The notes beneath the pieces were generated by a model. That model searched no databases. It saw only the letters and a program-made list of their open reading frames with translations, and had not been told where the DNA came from. The position numbers were made by a program, and so were the translations under genes. From Gemmatimonadota bacterium (lineage in GTDB: Bacteria; Gemmatimonadota; Gemmatimonadetes; Longimicrobiales; Gaopeijiaceae): 64,000 bases of DNA. Where the stretch lies: NCBI GenBank assembly GCA_022827345.1, contig JAJDTB010000009.1, positions 242,492-306,491 on the forward strand. Direction: 5' to 3'. Shown one piece after another: positions 16,236 to 24,846 of the stretch. Within the stretch, counting starts at the first letter, position 1; every line of letters begins with the position of its first letter.

Positions 16236-17979
16236 ACCGAACCACCCCTCCCACGATGGTCATGTCCACGCGCGCGTCGGGCAGTTCCGCTTCCGGCACG
16301 GTCAGGATGTTGCGGTCGAGGATGACCACGTCGCCCAGCTTGCCGACCTCGAGCGAGCCCTTGTAGTCCTCCTCGAAAGCGGCGATGGCGTTGTTGATCG
16401 TGTAGCTGCGGAGCGCCTCGGTGCGGGTCATGTTCTGCTCGGGGTAGTAGATCGACCCGTCGGCGGTCTGGCGGGTGACCGACGCGCGGTAGCTGGCGAG
16501 CGGGTCGATGTCCTCGACGGGGACGTCGGTGCCGTTGTTGATGAGCACGCCGGCGTCGAGGAAGGAGCGCCACAGGTAGGTCCGTTCTTCCGTGCGGGCG
16601 TCGCCCAGGCGGAGCGGCACCCACGGGAAGTCCGAGGTTGCGTGCACGCCCTGCATCGACGCGATCACACCGAGTTCGGCGAAGCGGGGGATGTCGTCAG
16701 GGTGCACGTGCTGCGCGTGCTCGATGCGCCACCGCACGTCGTCGGCACCGCCGGCCGAATCGAAGACGGACGCGTAGATGTCCAGCACCTCGCGGTTGGC
16801 GCGGTCCCCGATCGCGTGGGTGTTGACCTGGAAGCCGTGCTTGAGCGCGACGTGCGCGGTCCCGGTGATGTCCTCGACGGTCTCGAGCACGAGGCCGACC
16901 GAGGTGGGCATGTCCTTGTACGGGTCCAGGAGCCACGCGCCGTGAGATCCGAGCGCCCCGTCGATCTGCCGCTTGATTGAGCGCACGGTGAGGTAGTCGT
17001 CGCCCTCGGAAGGCATGTAGTAGTCGGGCAGGCGTGCGTCCATCTCTTCGTTGGATGCGCGGCGCACCATGATGTAGAGGCGGACCGGGAGGGTACCCTC
17101 GGCTTCCAGCTGCTTGAGGCGGTCGATGGTGCCGAAGCCGGAGCCGGCGTCCTGGAACGACGTCACGCCCTTGGAGAGCGCTTCCTCGGCGGCCAGCATC
17201 ACTTCGCGCCGGAACTGGGCGTCGATCTCTTCCGCCGTGCGGCCCAACTGCGAATCGGCGAAGGCGCCGGCAACGGGCCCGTCGGCGGTCTCGCGGAGCA
17301 GTCCCGTCAGCTCGCCATTCTCGTCGCGCACGAGTTCGCCGCCCGGCGGGGGCTCGGAGTCGCGGGTGTAGCCGCCGAGCTCCATCGCCAGGGCGTTCGC
17401 GAACGAGGCGTGGCCGGAGGCGTGGCCGAGGAGGACGGGGTTCTCGGGGCTCACGGCGGTGAGCGACGCGTGGGTCGGGTTGCCTTCCACCATCGGATCG
17501 GGCGGCCGGTCCCATTTCTCCTGGTGCCAGCCGCGGCCGCGGATCCACTCTCCCGGCTCGGCCTCGGCCACCGCGTCCGCCACCATCGCCACGATCGCGT
17601 CCCAGTTGGCGGCGTCGTTGAGGTCGAGGATCGTCTTCGAATTTCCGAGGCTCATGTAGTGGCCGTGCCCCTCGATCAACCCGGGCGCGGCGAAGCGGCC
17701 GTCGAGCTCGATCACCTCGGTCTGCGTGCCGATGTACGCGTCCACGTCCGCGTTGCTGCCCACCGCGACGATCCAGCCGTCGTCGATGGCGACCGCTTCG
17801 GCCATCGTGTTGTCGGCGTCTACGGTGGCGACGGTGCCGCCGCGCAGGACCAGGTCGACACCTTCCCGTGTCTCGCAAGCGGTTGCGAAGAAGGCGATGC
17901 CGGCCAGGGCGAGCGCGCTGACCCCGGTGGGCATCCCAGCCGCAGCGGGTCTCCCAGTCCCCGATACATCTCCTGTCAT
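16225..17979 (-). CDS. Exported amidohydrolase family 3 (YtcJ-like)
   Basis: 584 residues from ATG 17979. The signal is ALALAGIAFFATAC (lipobox Cys). The amidohydrolase body has the hallmark GLIEGHGHY (metal-binding HxH) after VIELDGRFAAPG. Downstream are GRGWHQEKWD, DGALGSHGAWL, the helical HAIGDRANREVLD motif, an EHAQHVHPDDIPRF histidine motif and NNGTDVPVEDIDPL (metal Asp). This matches YtcJ-like imidazolonepropionase-type hydrolases, which cleave C-N bonds in unknown substrates. The N-terminus of the longer reading (to 18051) would lie inside the promoter palindromes, so it is rejected. It is cotranscribed with the RidA lipoprotein. Confidence 0.88.
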   Translation of the reverse strand: MTGDVSGTGRPAAAGMPTGVSALALAGIAFFATACETREGVDLVLRGGTVATVDADNTMAEAVAIDDGWIVAVGSNADVDAYIGTQTEVIELDGRFAAPGLIEGHGHYMSLGNSKTILDLNDAANWDAIVAMVADAVAEAEPGEWIRGRGWHQEKWDRPPDPMVEGNPTHASLTAVSPENPVLLGHASGHASFANALAMELGGYTRDSEPPPGGELVRDENGELTGLLRETADGPVAGAFADSQLGRTAEEIDAQFRREVMLAAEEALSKGVTSFQDAGSGFGTIDRLKQLEAEGTLPVRLYIMVRRASNEEMDARLPDYYMPSEGDDYLTVRSIKRQIDGALGSHGAWLLDPYKDMPTSVGLVLETVEDITGTAHVALKHGFQVNTHAIGDRANREVLDIYASVFDSAGGADDVRWRIEHAQHVHPDDIPRFAELGVIASMQGVHATSDFPWVPLRLGDARTEERTYLWRSFLDAGVLINNGTDVPVEDIDPLASYRASVTRQTADGSIYYPEQNMTRTEALRSYTINNAIAAFEEDYKGSLEVGKLGDVVILDRNILTVPEAELPDARVDMTIVGGVVRYER

Positions 17980-18018
17980 TGTAAACTCCAGTTTACATTT
18001 TGTAATATTAAGATTACA
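17980..18018 (-). promoter_or_regulatory. Tandem palindromes overlapping the amidohydrolase ribosome site
   Basis: Two 18-bp inverted repeats with a 21-bp pitch: TGTAAACTCCAGTTTACA (17980-17997) and TGTAATATTAAGATTACA (18001-18018). On the coding strand the first holds the Shine-Dalgarno (CTGGAG) in its centre and abuts the ATG. The same TGTAAA-N6-TTTACA layout with SD inside precedes the amidase gene at 26076. It may be a dimer-binding operator or an mRNA hairpin displaying the SD in its loop. Confidence 0.6.
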
Positions 18019-18072
18019 TTGCATCTTCGTTACCGGCTTGGTGGGGCCCATCGGGCGTCCGGGTGCGGTCTG

Positions 18073-19254
18073 TTACCCCCGCTGAGCCGCGTGCCACATC
18101 GCCAGCACCTCGGCCTCCCGCTCGGCGCTCAACCGGTTGAACACCTCCGCCTGGCGCTCCGGCGGCCGCGAGAAGTGGAACTCCAGCGTAGCCGCCGTGG
18201 TGTCGGCGAGCGACCTGAACGTCAGCCCCTTCTCGACCTCGGGCGTGAGGTCGAAGCGCGCGAACCCCTCCGCACCGTCACGCGCAGGGCGCCACACCGG
18301 CATCTCGCCGTAGGGACGCAGCCCGGCGTCGATCACGAAGTCGGTGTCGACCCAGGTGAAGGTGGTCTCGGCGGTGGTGACCGCGCGAATGCCGTACAGC
18401 ATCTCCGCCATCGGGCGCGGCGTGCGCGGCCCGACCACGTTGTAGGTGCCGGACTCGCCCGCCTCGGCCATGCGCACCAGCCAGTCGCCGAAGTCGCGCG
18501 CGTCGATGATCTGCACCGGGTCGGTGCCGTCGCCGGGGGCCAGCACCTCGCCGCCGCGATGGATCCGCACGGGCCAGTAGGTGAAGCGGTCGGTCGGATC
18601 GCCGGGGCCGATGATGAGGCCGGGCCGGAAGACGATGGTGCGGTCCTCGCCGAAGACGTCCCGGGCGATCTGCTCGGAGATCGCCTTGCCGAGTCCGTAG
18701 GGCAGCCGCTCGGCGCCCGGTTCCACCCCGGCCGACTCGTAGGTCCACACCGGCGCCTCGATCGACATGGGGACCCGGCTGGTATCGGCGTACACCGACC
18801 GCGTGGACACGAAGATGTACCGCTCGCAGGCGTCCCTGAGCAGGGTCGCGCTCGCCTCGACCCAGTGCGGCGCGTTGGTCGCCGAGTTGTCCACGACCAC
18901 GTCCCAGCTGCGTCCCTCCAGCGCGGAGAGATCGCTCTCGCGGTCGCCCACAAGTTTCTCCACCTCGGGGAAGATATCCGCGTTCGTGCGGCCCCGGTTG
19001 AAGAGCGTCACCTCGTGGCCGCGCGACAGCGCATACCGGACCTGGTGCGGCCCGATGAAGCCGGTCCCGCCGAGGATCAGGATGCTGAGCGTCCTTGGAG
19101 CCTGCGCCCCCCCGGCATCCGCCGACCCCGCCCCCGACCCCGCCCCGTCGCCCTCAACCGCACACCCCGTCAGTGCAACGGACCCGACACCTGCCGCAAG
19201 CGCACCACCCGCCGCCGCCGTCGTCTTCAGAAAATCACGCCGATTCGTCCTCAT
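18073..19254 (-). CDS. Tat-exported NAD-dependent epimerase/dehydratase-like protein (paralogue 1)
   Basis: 393 residues with a twin-arginine signal NRRDFLKTTAAAGG and a Cys in VALTGCAVEG, so probably a Tat lipoprotein. The body is an extended SDR: LILGGTGFIGPHQVRYALSRGHEVTLFNRGRT (Rossmann loop GGTGFIG), the YIFVSTRSVYA segment and YGLGKAISEQI where SDRs carry YxxxK. ATG 19254 has AAGGAAGG upstream. A paralogue lies at 24847-26001 with near-identical motifs. Tat export implies folding with NAD(P) in the cytoplasm before secretion. The substrate is unknown; sugar nucleotides are the usual substrates but are not expected outside the inner membrane. Confidence 0.85.
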   Translation of the reverse strand: MRTNRRDFLKTTAAAGGALAAGVGSVALTGCAVEGDGAGSGAGSADAGGAQAPRTLSILILGGTGFIGPHQVRYALSRGHEVTLFNRGRTNADIFPEVEKLVGDRESDLSALEGRSWDVVVDNSATNAPHWVEASATLLRDACERYIFVSTRSVYADTSRVPMSIEAPVWTYESAGVEPGAERLPYGLGKAISEQIARDVFGEDRTIVFRPGLIIGPGDPTDRFTYWPVRIHRGGEVLAPGDGTDPVQIIDARDFGDWLVRMAEAGESGTYNVVGPRTPRPMAEMLYGIRAVTTAETTFTWVDTDFVIDAGLRPYGEMPVWRPARDGAEGFARFDLTPEVEKGLTFRSLADTTAATLEFHFSRPPERQAEVFNRLSAEREAEVLAMWHAAQRG

Positions 19255-19367
19255 TCTTCGCCTTCCTTGCTGTGGAGTGTGCCCCCGGGACAAGGGTGGT
19301 CAGGTGTCCCACCGGTTGTTCCCGCGGATTTCGCCCTGCGCGGCCGGACTGTCCAGCCCGGGTGCAG

Positions 19368-20177
19368 CTACAGGTCCCGCCTGCGCATGCTCGCGTAGGC
19401 CAACACCAAGAAGACTACCATGTAGGCCGCCACCGCAACCAGCAGGATCCACAGATCCTGGTACACCAGCGGATCCTGACCGCGCTCGGCACGGGCCATG
19501 TTGGTGCGCGCGAGCACGACAGGGTAGTACAGCTCGGCGTCCGTGATCGTCTGGAACAGGGCGGCGGGCAGGTAGTCGAAGATGACGTCGAGCACCCTCG
19601 ACCGGCTCGAAAGCAGTCCCGAGACGACCTGCTCGCAGATGAAGTAGAGGAAGAGCAGACCCAGCCCGGCCCCTGCCGCCCGGACGAGCGCCGAGATCAT
19701 CAACCCCGCCGTGCCCCACAACAGGAGCGCGACGACGAGCCCGAGCATGTAGTTGAGGTCCGTCGGCTCGACGAACGCCCCGCCGCTCCCACCCTCGCTC
19801 CCTATCGCCCCGAGCGTCCCGATCAGGACGGAAACGGCGAAGAAGAGCGCAACCAGCGCGGCCAGCAGCAGGACCTTCGACCAGTAGAACTGCTCCTTGG
19901 AGAGCCCGTCGATCACATTCTGCCGCGCGGTCCGCCACCGGAACTCGGGCGCGAAAAGGAGGATCATCAGCGCCGCCAGGAAGATGGGCCCGAGGTTGAT
20001 CGCCGGCTCGATGATGCCCTGCCAGGCCGCGGGGAAGGTGGGCCGCGGCGCGTTGCTGCCCGGCGCAAAGTTCGCGAGCGTGCAGAACGCGACGAATACG
20101 CCCGTCGTCACCCAGAACGCCGGCCGCTTCACCGCCTTCAGCACCTCGATCCGCGCCAGCACCCGCAGCAGCCTCAC
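19368..20177 (-). CDS. ABC-2-type transporter permease
   Basis: 269 residues starting at GTG 20177, which overlaps the ATPase stop (GTGA). About six hydrophobic segments are seen: VKRPAFWVTTGVFVAF, LGPIFLAALMILLFAPEF, VLLLAALVALFFAVSVLIG, MLGLVVALLLWGTAGLMIS, LGLLFLYFICEQVV and LLVAVAAYMVVFLVLAYASM. The AREFRWRTARQN-like cytoplasmic turn (FAPEFRWRTARQNVIDG) is typical of ABC-2 permeases of the CcmB/NatB/bacitracin type. It pairs with the ATPase encoded immediately upstream. Confidence 0.85.
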   Translation of the reverse strand: MRLLRVLARIEVLKAVKRPAFWVTTGVFVAFCTLANFAPGSNAPRPTFPAAWQGIIEPAINLGPIFLAALMILLFAPEFRWRTARQNVIDGLSKEQFYWSKVLLLAALVALFFAVSVLIGTLGAIGSEGGSGGAFVEPTDLNYMLGLVVALLLWGTAGLMISALVRAAGAGLGLLFLYFICEQVVSGLLSSRSRVLDVIFDYLPAALFQTITDAELYYPVVLARTNMARAERGQDPLVYQDLWILLVAVAAYMVVFLVLAYASMRRRDL

Positions 20178-21115
20178 GACGCGAACCCCGTCATCGATCC
20201 CTGAACCTCGCCCTCGCCCTCCCCATCGCCCGTCAGGTCCATGAACGCGTCCTCGAGGCTCCGGTGCCGCCGCGCGAGGTGCGAGACGTGGATCCCCTGA
20301 CCCGCGAGATACCGGTTGAGCGCCGCGAGATCGTCCGAAGCCAGCGCGACCACCAGCCCCCCGTCGCCCGCGCGCACCGAGGCAGCCTCCGGATACGCCT
20401 CCAGCGCCGTGCGGAGCGCCTCGCCATCCTCCGCACGCACGACCGCGGTGATCTCGCCGCCGACGATCTCCGCCACCGTTCCCGTGCCGACGACCCGACC
20501 CTTCCTCACAATCGAAACATGGGTGCACATCCGCTCCACCTCCCACAGCAGATGGCTCGACAGGAAGATCGTCTTCCCCCGATCCGCCAGAATCCGGATG
20601 ATGTCGCGCACCTCCTTCATGCCCTTGGGATCCAGCCCGTTGGCCGGCTCGTCGAGCACGATCAGCTCGGGATCGTTCAGCATCGTGGCCGCCAGCGCGA
20701 GCCGCTGCTTCATCCCGAGCGAATAGGTCCGGAAGCGGTGCCGACCGCGCCCGCGCAGCCCCACGATCTCCAGACACTCCTCGATTCGCGCCTTCCCGAT
20801 GCCCTTGATCGCCGCAGCGATCCGCAGATTGTCACGGCCGCTGAGGTAGGGGTAGAAGTTCGGCGTCTCCAGCGTGGCTCCGACGCGCGCACGGGCGGCG
20901 AGCAGCTCACGCGGGGCGCCTGCGCCAAAGAGCCGAAACCTCCCCGCGGTGGGCGTGATGATGCCCATCAGCATCCCGATCGTCGTGGTCTTGCCGCTGC
21001 CGTTCGGGCCCAGGAAGCCGAAGATCTGGCCCTGCTCGACGGTCAGCGACACGCGGTCGACGGCCAGGACCGCGGGAAAGCGCTTGGTGAGATCGGTGGT
21101 CTCGATTACGGGCAT
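20174..21115 (-). CDS. ABC transporter ATP-binding protein
   Basis: 313 residues with Walker A GPNGSGKTT, signature YSLGMKQRLALA, Walker B LIVLDEPANGLDP and switch HLLWEVERMCTHV, in the order of the CcmA/NatA-type ABC-2 exporters. The C-terminal third (EDGEALRTALEAYPEA... VSHLARRHRSLEDAFMDLTG) is the accessory domain common in this group. It forms a two-gene operon with the overlapping permease. The transported substrate cannot be inferred. Confidence 0.9.
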   Translation of the reverse strand: MPVIETTDLTKRFPAVLAVDRVSLTVEQGQIFGFLGPNGSGKTTTIGMLMGIITPTAGRFRLFGAGAPRELLAARARVGATLETPNFYPYLSGRDNLRIAAAIKGIGKARIEECLEIVGLRGRGRHRFRTYSLGMKQRLALAATMLNDPELIVLDEPANGLDPKGMKEVRDIIRILADRGKTIFLSSHLLWEVERMCTHVSIVRKGRVVGTGTVAEIVGGEITAVVRAEDGEALRTALEAYPEAASVRAGDGGLVVALASDDLAALNRYLAGQGIHVSHLARRHRSLEDAFMDLTGDGEGEGEVQGSMTGFAS

Positions 21116-21251
21116 CTGGGGAGGTTGCTGGCGTGTCGGGGCTGTGGTCGCCGTGTCAGGGCGTGGTCGGGCGCGTCAGGACGTTAGCCGGGCGCATCAG
21201 CACGTGATCAGCACGTCCGGACTTGCAGGCATGTCACTACGAGACCGCAGA

Positions 21252-22124
21252 TCACGGAGTTACAGTCACCCGCACGTAGGCGTTCGTCCAGCAGCACTGG
21301 TCGCCGCCGGTGCTGTCGTTCGCGTCCCAGTTGTCGACGCGCGCACGGAGCACGTATTCGCCCGGCTCGCTGAAGACGACGGTCGCGGTGGCCTCGCCCG
21401 TCCCGCCTTCCACCACCACCCGCCTGGGATCGACGGTGATCTGGCCGGCCGGCCCCTGGTGCTTGAACCAGCTCAGTCCCACGTCGACCACTTCGTTGAC
21501 CATGTCGTCGGGTGCGCGTACCGAGACCTCTTCGGTCCACAGCGTCAGCGTGAGCGGCTCGCCGACCGTGGCGGTGAGCGGATCCCCCCACACGCCCTGG
21601 ACGTGCTGACCCTCGGGCCCGTCCGGGCTGAAGCGCACGACCGGCGGCACCGATCCCATGGCCCGCGGCCCGTAGTCGAGCTGCAGCGCCGGGATCCCCA
21701 CGCGCCCCGGGGTCGCGTTCGTCCACCCGTTCGCCGTGATCGTCCACACCACCGCCTGCTCCCCGTCCTCGTAGGAGGCGGGCACCGTGACGTGGAAGAC
21801 GCCCCGGTCGCGGCGCGGACGCACCGGGAAGTGAGTGGGCTGCATGCCGTCGAACTCGGCCGGCTCGATGAAATTGTCGGGACCGATCGGGATGTCGAGG
21901 AACTGCCGGCTGTTCAGGTTGAAGAAGCCGAACGAGAGCGTGAAGGTGCCGTCGTCGTTGCGGTACCAGCCCTCGAAGAAGGGGGCCACCTCGTCGCCCT
22001 CCGGGAGGATCGGCGCGAGGGGGAGGCGCTGCCGCTGCGCGTTGAGAGGACCAGCCGCGGCCGCCTGCATCGCGGTGAGAATCAGTGCCGCGATCAGGCC
22101 CCGCGCCACCTGTGTGCCGCGCAT
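21252..22124 (-). CDS. Secreted beta-rich protein of unknown function
   Basis: 290 residues from ATG 22124, which overlaps the upstream stop by one base (TGATG). A signal peptide (VARGLIAALILTAMQAAAAGPLNAQ) precedes a beta-rich body: GWYRNDDGTFTLSFGFFNLNS, VPASYEDGEQAVVWTI, VGEPLTLTLWTEE, ATVVFSEPGEYVLRARVDNWD and a terminal CCWTNAYVRVTVTP. The PGEYVLR segment resembles a PKD/Ig-like strand pair. Coupling with the cytochrome/copper protein gene suggests a shared envelope pathway. No enzyme motif is recognised. Confidence 0.75.
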   Translation of the reverse strand: MRGTQVARGLIAALILTAMQAAAAGPLNAQRQRLPLAPILPEGDEVAPFFEGWYRNDDGTFTLSFGFFNLNSRQFLDIPIGPDNFIEPAEFDGMQPTHFPVRPRRDRGVFHVTVPASYEDGEQAVVWTITANGWTNATPGRVGIPALQLDYGPRAMGSVPPVVRFSPDGPEGQHVQGVWGDPLTATVGEPLTLTLWTEEVSVRAPDDMVNEVVDVGLSWFKHQGPAGQITVDPRRVVVEGGTGEATATVVFSEPGEYVLRARVDNWDANDSTGGDQCCWTNAYVRVTVTP

Positions 22125-23497
22125 CAGTTGCCGTTGCTGCTGCTGCCGCCGTCCTCGTCGGTCGCGAGCCGGCTCTCCCGCTCCTCGACCAGCTTCTGGT
22201 AGCCTTCCTCGGTCAGGTGGGTGACGGCGATCCACGCATGCGACATCTCATCCATCGTGCGCGAGCCGCGCGCGTACCAGATCTCGGGATCCGGCGTGAG
22301 TTCGTTCTCGGCGGTGTTGTCGTACCAGCCGGTCAGCACCACGACCGTCCCCGTCGGGAGCAGCGGCGCGACGTCGTCCTCGTAGATGTAGCTGTGGTGC
22401 CAGCGGGCGTCGAAGTCCGTCACCATGCTGATCAGCTCGACGTTCCCATCCGGATACACCGCCTGCACGGACATCGCGTGGAGGTGAACGTGGCCGTGCG
22501 GCTGGTAGCTGTCGAGGCGCACCGGGTGGTCCCAGCGGTGGAATCCCTGCGTCATCGCGGTCCCGCCGGGCGCCAGGGCGATGTCGCCCCGCAGCGGGTA
22601 GAGGCGCAGGTCCTGCTCGAACTCCGGCTCAAACCCCTCCTCGTGGAACCAGACCCCGAGTTCCACCTGATCGCCCGGCACGTCGTACCCCATGGGATAG
22701 TAGTGTGCGTCCCACTCGACCATGTCGCTGGCCTTGAGGAGCCGTGCGGCGTCGCCAGGGACGATCTCGCCGACCTTGCCCATCGCGTACTCCGACAGGC
22801 TCTGGATGCGGCGGTACTCGCCCTCGTCGTTGAGCCGCAGCAGGCGCGGGATCGCGTGATGGACGACCTGCCGGCCGGCCGGGAACGAAGGACGCGTCTC
22901 GAACGCCATCGCCCACTTGTCCTCGTCCAGCCCCGTGGGCACGCGCGGCCGCCACCAGGTGTCGCCGCCCTCGGCGGGCACGTCGAACGGCTTCGACTTG
23001 ATCACGTGATCGGGCGGGCCGAGGATGTCCTCCAGCTGCCACTTCTGCTCGCTCGGCCAATCGATCGGCGGCGGCAGGTCGGCCGGATTCCCTTCCGGCG
23101 CCCCGGCGTCCACCCACGCCACGACCGTCTCGATCTCCTCGTCGCTCAGCCGCCAGTCATCCTTGATGTCCTGGATTCCGACGCCTGTGTCCAGGTGGTA
23201 CGGAGGCATGAGGCGCTTCGACACCAGATCCCTAGCGCGCGATGCATAGCGGCGAACCTCCTGGTAGGTCATGAGCGACATCGGGCCCACGGACGCCGGC
23301 CGGTGGCAGATCTCGCAGTTGGCCTGGAGGATTGGGGCGACGTCCTTGCTGAAGGTCACGTCGGCCGCGTGGGTACCGCCGTTGGTGGCGGCCTGCTGGG
23401 CGGCGGCGGGAAGGGCGGTCAAGGTCGCCAAGATGGCCAGGGCCAGTACGGCCAGCGGGGTTGACAGACGGTCCGGGCGGACATGCGGGCTGCGCAT
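22124..23497 (-). CDS. Exported cytochrome c / copper ascorbate-dependent monooxygenase-like protein
   Basis: 457 residues from ATG 23497 (AAGGAGGA upstream) with signal peptide PLAVLALAILATLTALPAAAQ. A c-type heme domain has NCEICHRPA (CxxCH) and the axial-type Met region RLMPPYH. The C-terminal half carries histidine pairs in the order seen in PHM/dopamine-hydroxylase-like proteins: VVHHAIPR, the HGHVHLHAM cluster and RWHHSYIYE. It ends with NTAENELTPDPE, a segment common in Acidobacteria/Gemmatimonadota proteins of this kind. It probably sits in the periplasm and transfers electrons through heme to a copper site; the substrate is unknown. Confidence 0.8.
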   Translation of the reverse strand: MRSPHVRPDRLSTPLAVLALAILATLTALPAAAQQAATNGGTHAADVTFSKDVAPILQANCEICHRPASVGPMSLMTYQEVRRYASRARDLVSKRLMPPYHLDTGVGIQDIKDDWRLSDEEIETVVAWVDAGAPEGNPADLPPPIDWPSEQKWQLEDILGPPDHVIKSKPFDVPAEGGDTWWRPRVPTGLDEDKWAMAFETRPSFPAGRQVVHHAIPRLLRLNDEGEYRRIQSLSEYAMGKVGEIVPGDAARLLKASDMVEWDAHYYPMGYDVPGDQVELGVWFHEEGFEPEFEQDLRLYPLRGDIALAPGGTAMTQGFHRWDHPVRLDSYQPHGHVHLHAMSVQAVYPDGNVELISMVTDFDARWHHSYIYEDDVAPLLPTGTVVVLTGWYDNTAENELTPDPEIWYARGSRTMDEMSHAWIAVTHLTEEGYQKLVEERESRLATDEDGGSSSNGN

Positions 23498-23653
23498 GGG
23501 CAGGTCCTCCTTCAAGGGCGATCACGCGGGGCCGACCCATGTCACACGCCAGGCGCGTTACGGCCCCGACCTATGTATACAATGCGCCCACACCGGATGC
23601 TCCGGCAAGCTGGCGGCATTATCATCGTTTATCCTCAGCCGGGAGAAGGGTGC

Positions 23654-24781
23654 ATGATGGCAGCGCGAACGGTGGTATTGGCGGCGGCTCTGGGGTGTGC
23701 GGCCGCGCCTGTGTCAGGCCAGGTCATGCCCACGACTTGTGGGACCTCGGCGGGCGAGACGCGCTGGCTGGCCGAGTCTTACCGCGAGACCCACACCTAT
23801 GGTCTGGGGGAAGAGGAGTGGATCGCGTCCTACGGTGGGTTGGTCGCTTCAGGCGACACACTGTTCCTGTACGACCAGTTGCGGCCGCGCATCGTCCACC
23901 TCTCGGGCGAGCTGGAGGAGCGAGATGCCTTCGGACGGCAGGGCGAGGGTCCAGGCGAGTTGAACTGGGCCGTTCCAATCGTCTGGCTGGCCGATACGGC
24001 CGAGGATCACGTCGCCTTCGATGGGCGCCAACTGGTCGTTTGGGACCGCAACGACGTGGCGTCGTTCGACCCCGGGGGAGAATTCCAATGGTCGGCCCGG
24101 GTGCCGGTCTTCAGCATGGGCAGGAGCCAGGGGGTGGTGTTCGTGAGTCCCATGGACGAAGAAGAGATGATCTTCGCAGTGGACACGACGGATGCCGAAG
24201 GGCGGAGGCTTCAATTGTGGAGGGTGCAGCGCCCGGACCCGAACCGCCGCGAGCTGTTGTGGGAAGTAACCGCGTTCGAACGCGTCCTCGACGATGTCCC
24301 TCGCACGTTCCGCGGAAGGGAGGCGAGGTCCTATTGGGCGCGACACCAGGACTGCCTGGTCGTGATGGATGGCGGGAACCCGTATCTGTGGATGCTCGAT
24401 CTGGCGACCCTGCAGGTGGATTCGATTGCACTGCCGGAGTGGGAGGTGCCCGAGTTTGGCGAACTCCGCTCCGACCGCAGTGTGCTCAACTTCGGTGGCC
24501 GTGAGATCGAACCACCTCAGGAGCCGGGTCTTCTCGGGCGGTGGACGGGACTCATCGTAGACCCGGACGGCCACGCCTGGCTGCGGGCGTGGACGGAGTC
24601 CCGCGAAGAGTTCGAGGTGTTCGTCGTCTCGCTCGCCTCCGGGGAGTTTCGACGCATGAAGGATCCGCCCGGCTTCCCCACCGCGTTCGGCCCGGCGGGC
24701 GTATTCTACACGGCGCGAGAAAAACAGGAGACGGACGAGCACTACCTCGTCCGACTTGAAGGTGAAAGAAGACGGAGATGA
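23654..24781 (+). CDS. Secreted six-bladed beta-propeller protein
   Basis: 375 residues from ATG 23654 (GGAGAAGGG upstream) with signal peptide TVVLAAALGCAAAPVSGQ. Blade repeats include GLVASGDTLFLYDQLRPRIVHLSG, the GRQGEGPGEL family motif, VAFDGRQLVVWDRNDVASFDPGG and PYLWMLDLATLQVDSI. It belongs to the same propeller group as several others in this window. The stop codon overlaps an in-frame ATG of the epimerase gene (ATGA at 24778), suggesting cotranscription. Its role is probably extracytoplasmic binding or sensing (inference). Confidence 0.8.
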   Translation: MMAARTVVLAAALGCAAAPVSGQVMPTTCGTSAGETRWLAESYRETHTYGLGEEEWIASYGGLVASGDTLFLYDQLRPRIVHLSGELEERDAFGRQGEGPGELNWAVPIVWLADTAEDHVAFDGRQLVVWDRNDVASFDPGGEFQWSARVPVFSMGRSQGVVFVSPMDEEEMIFAVDTTDAEGRRLQLWRVQRPDPNRRELLWEVTAFERVLDDVPRTFRGREARSYWARHQDCLVVMDGGNPYLWMLDLATLQVDSIALPEWEVPEFGELRSDRSVLNFGGREIEPPQEPGLLGRWTGLIVDPDGHAWLRAWTESREEFEVFVVSLASGEFRRMKDPPGFPTAFGPAGVFYTAREKQETDEHYLVRLEGERRRR

Positions 24782-24846
24782 GCGGCACGGAGACGTTGCG
24801 GTCATCGGACCGAGGACCCCCCGCACAAGGCGAAGGAGACGCGAGA

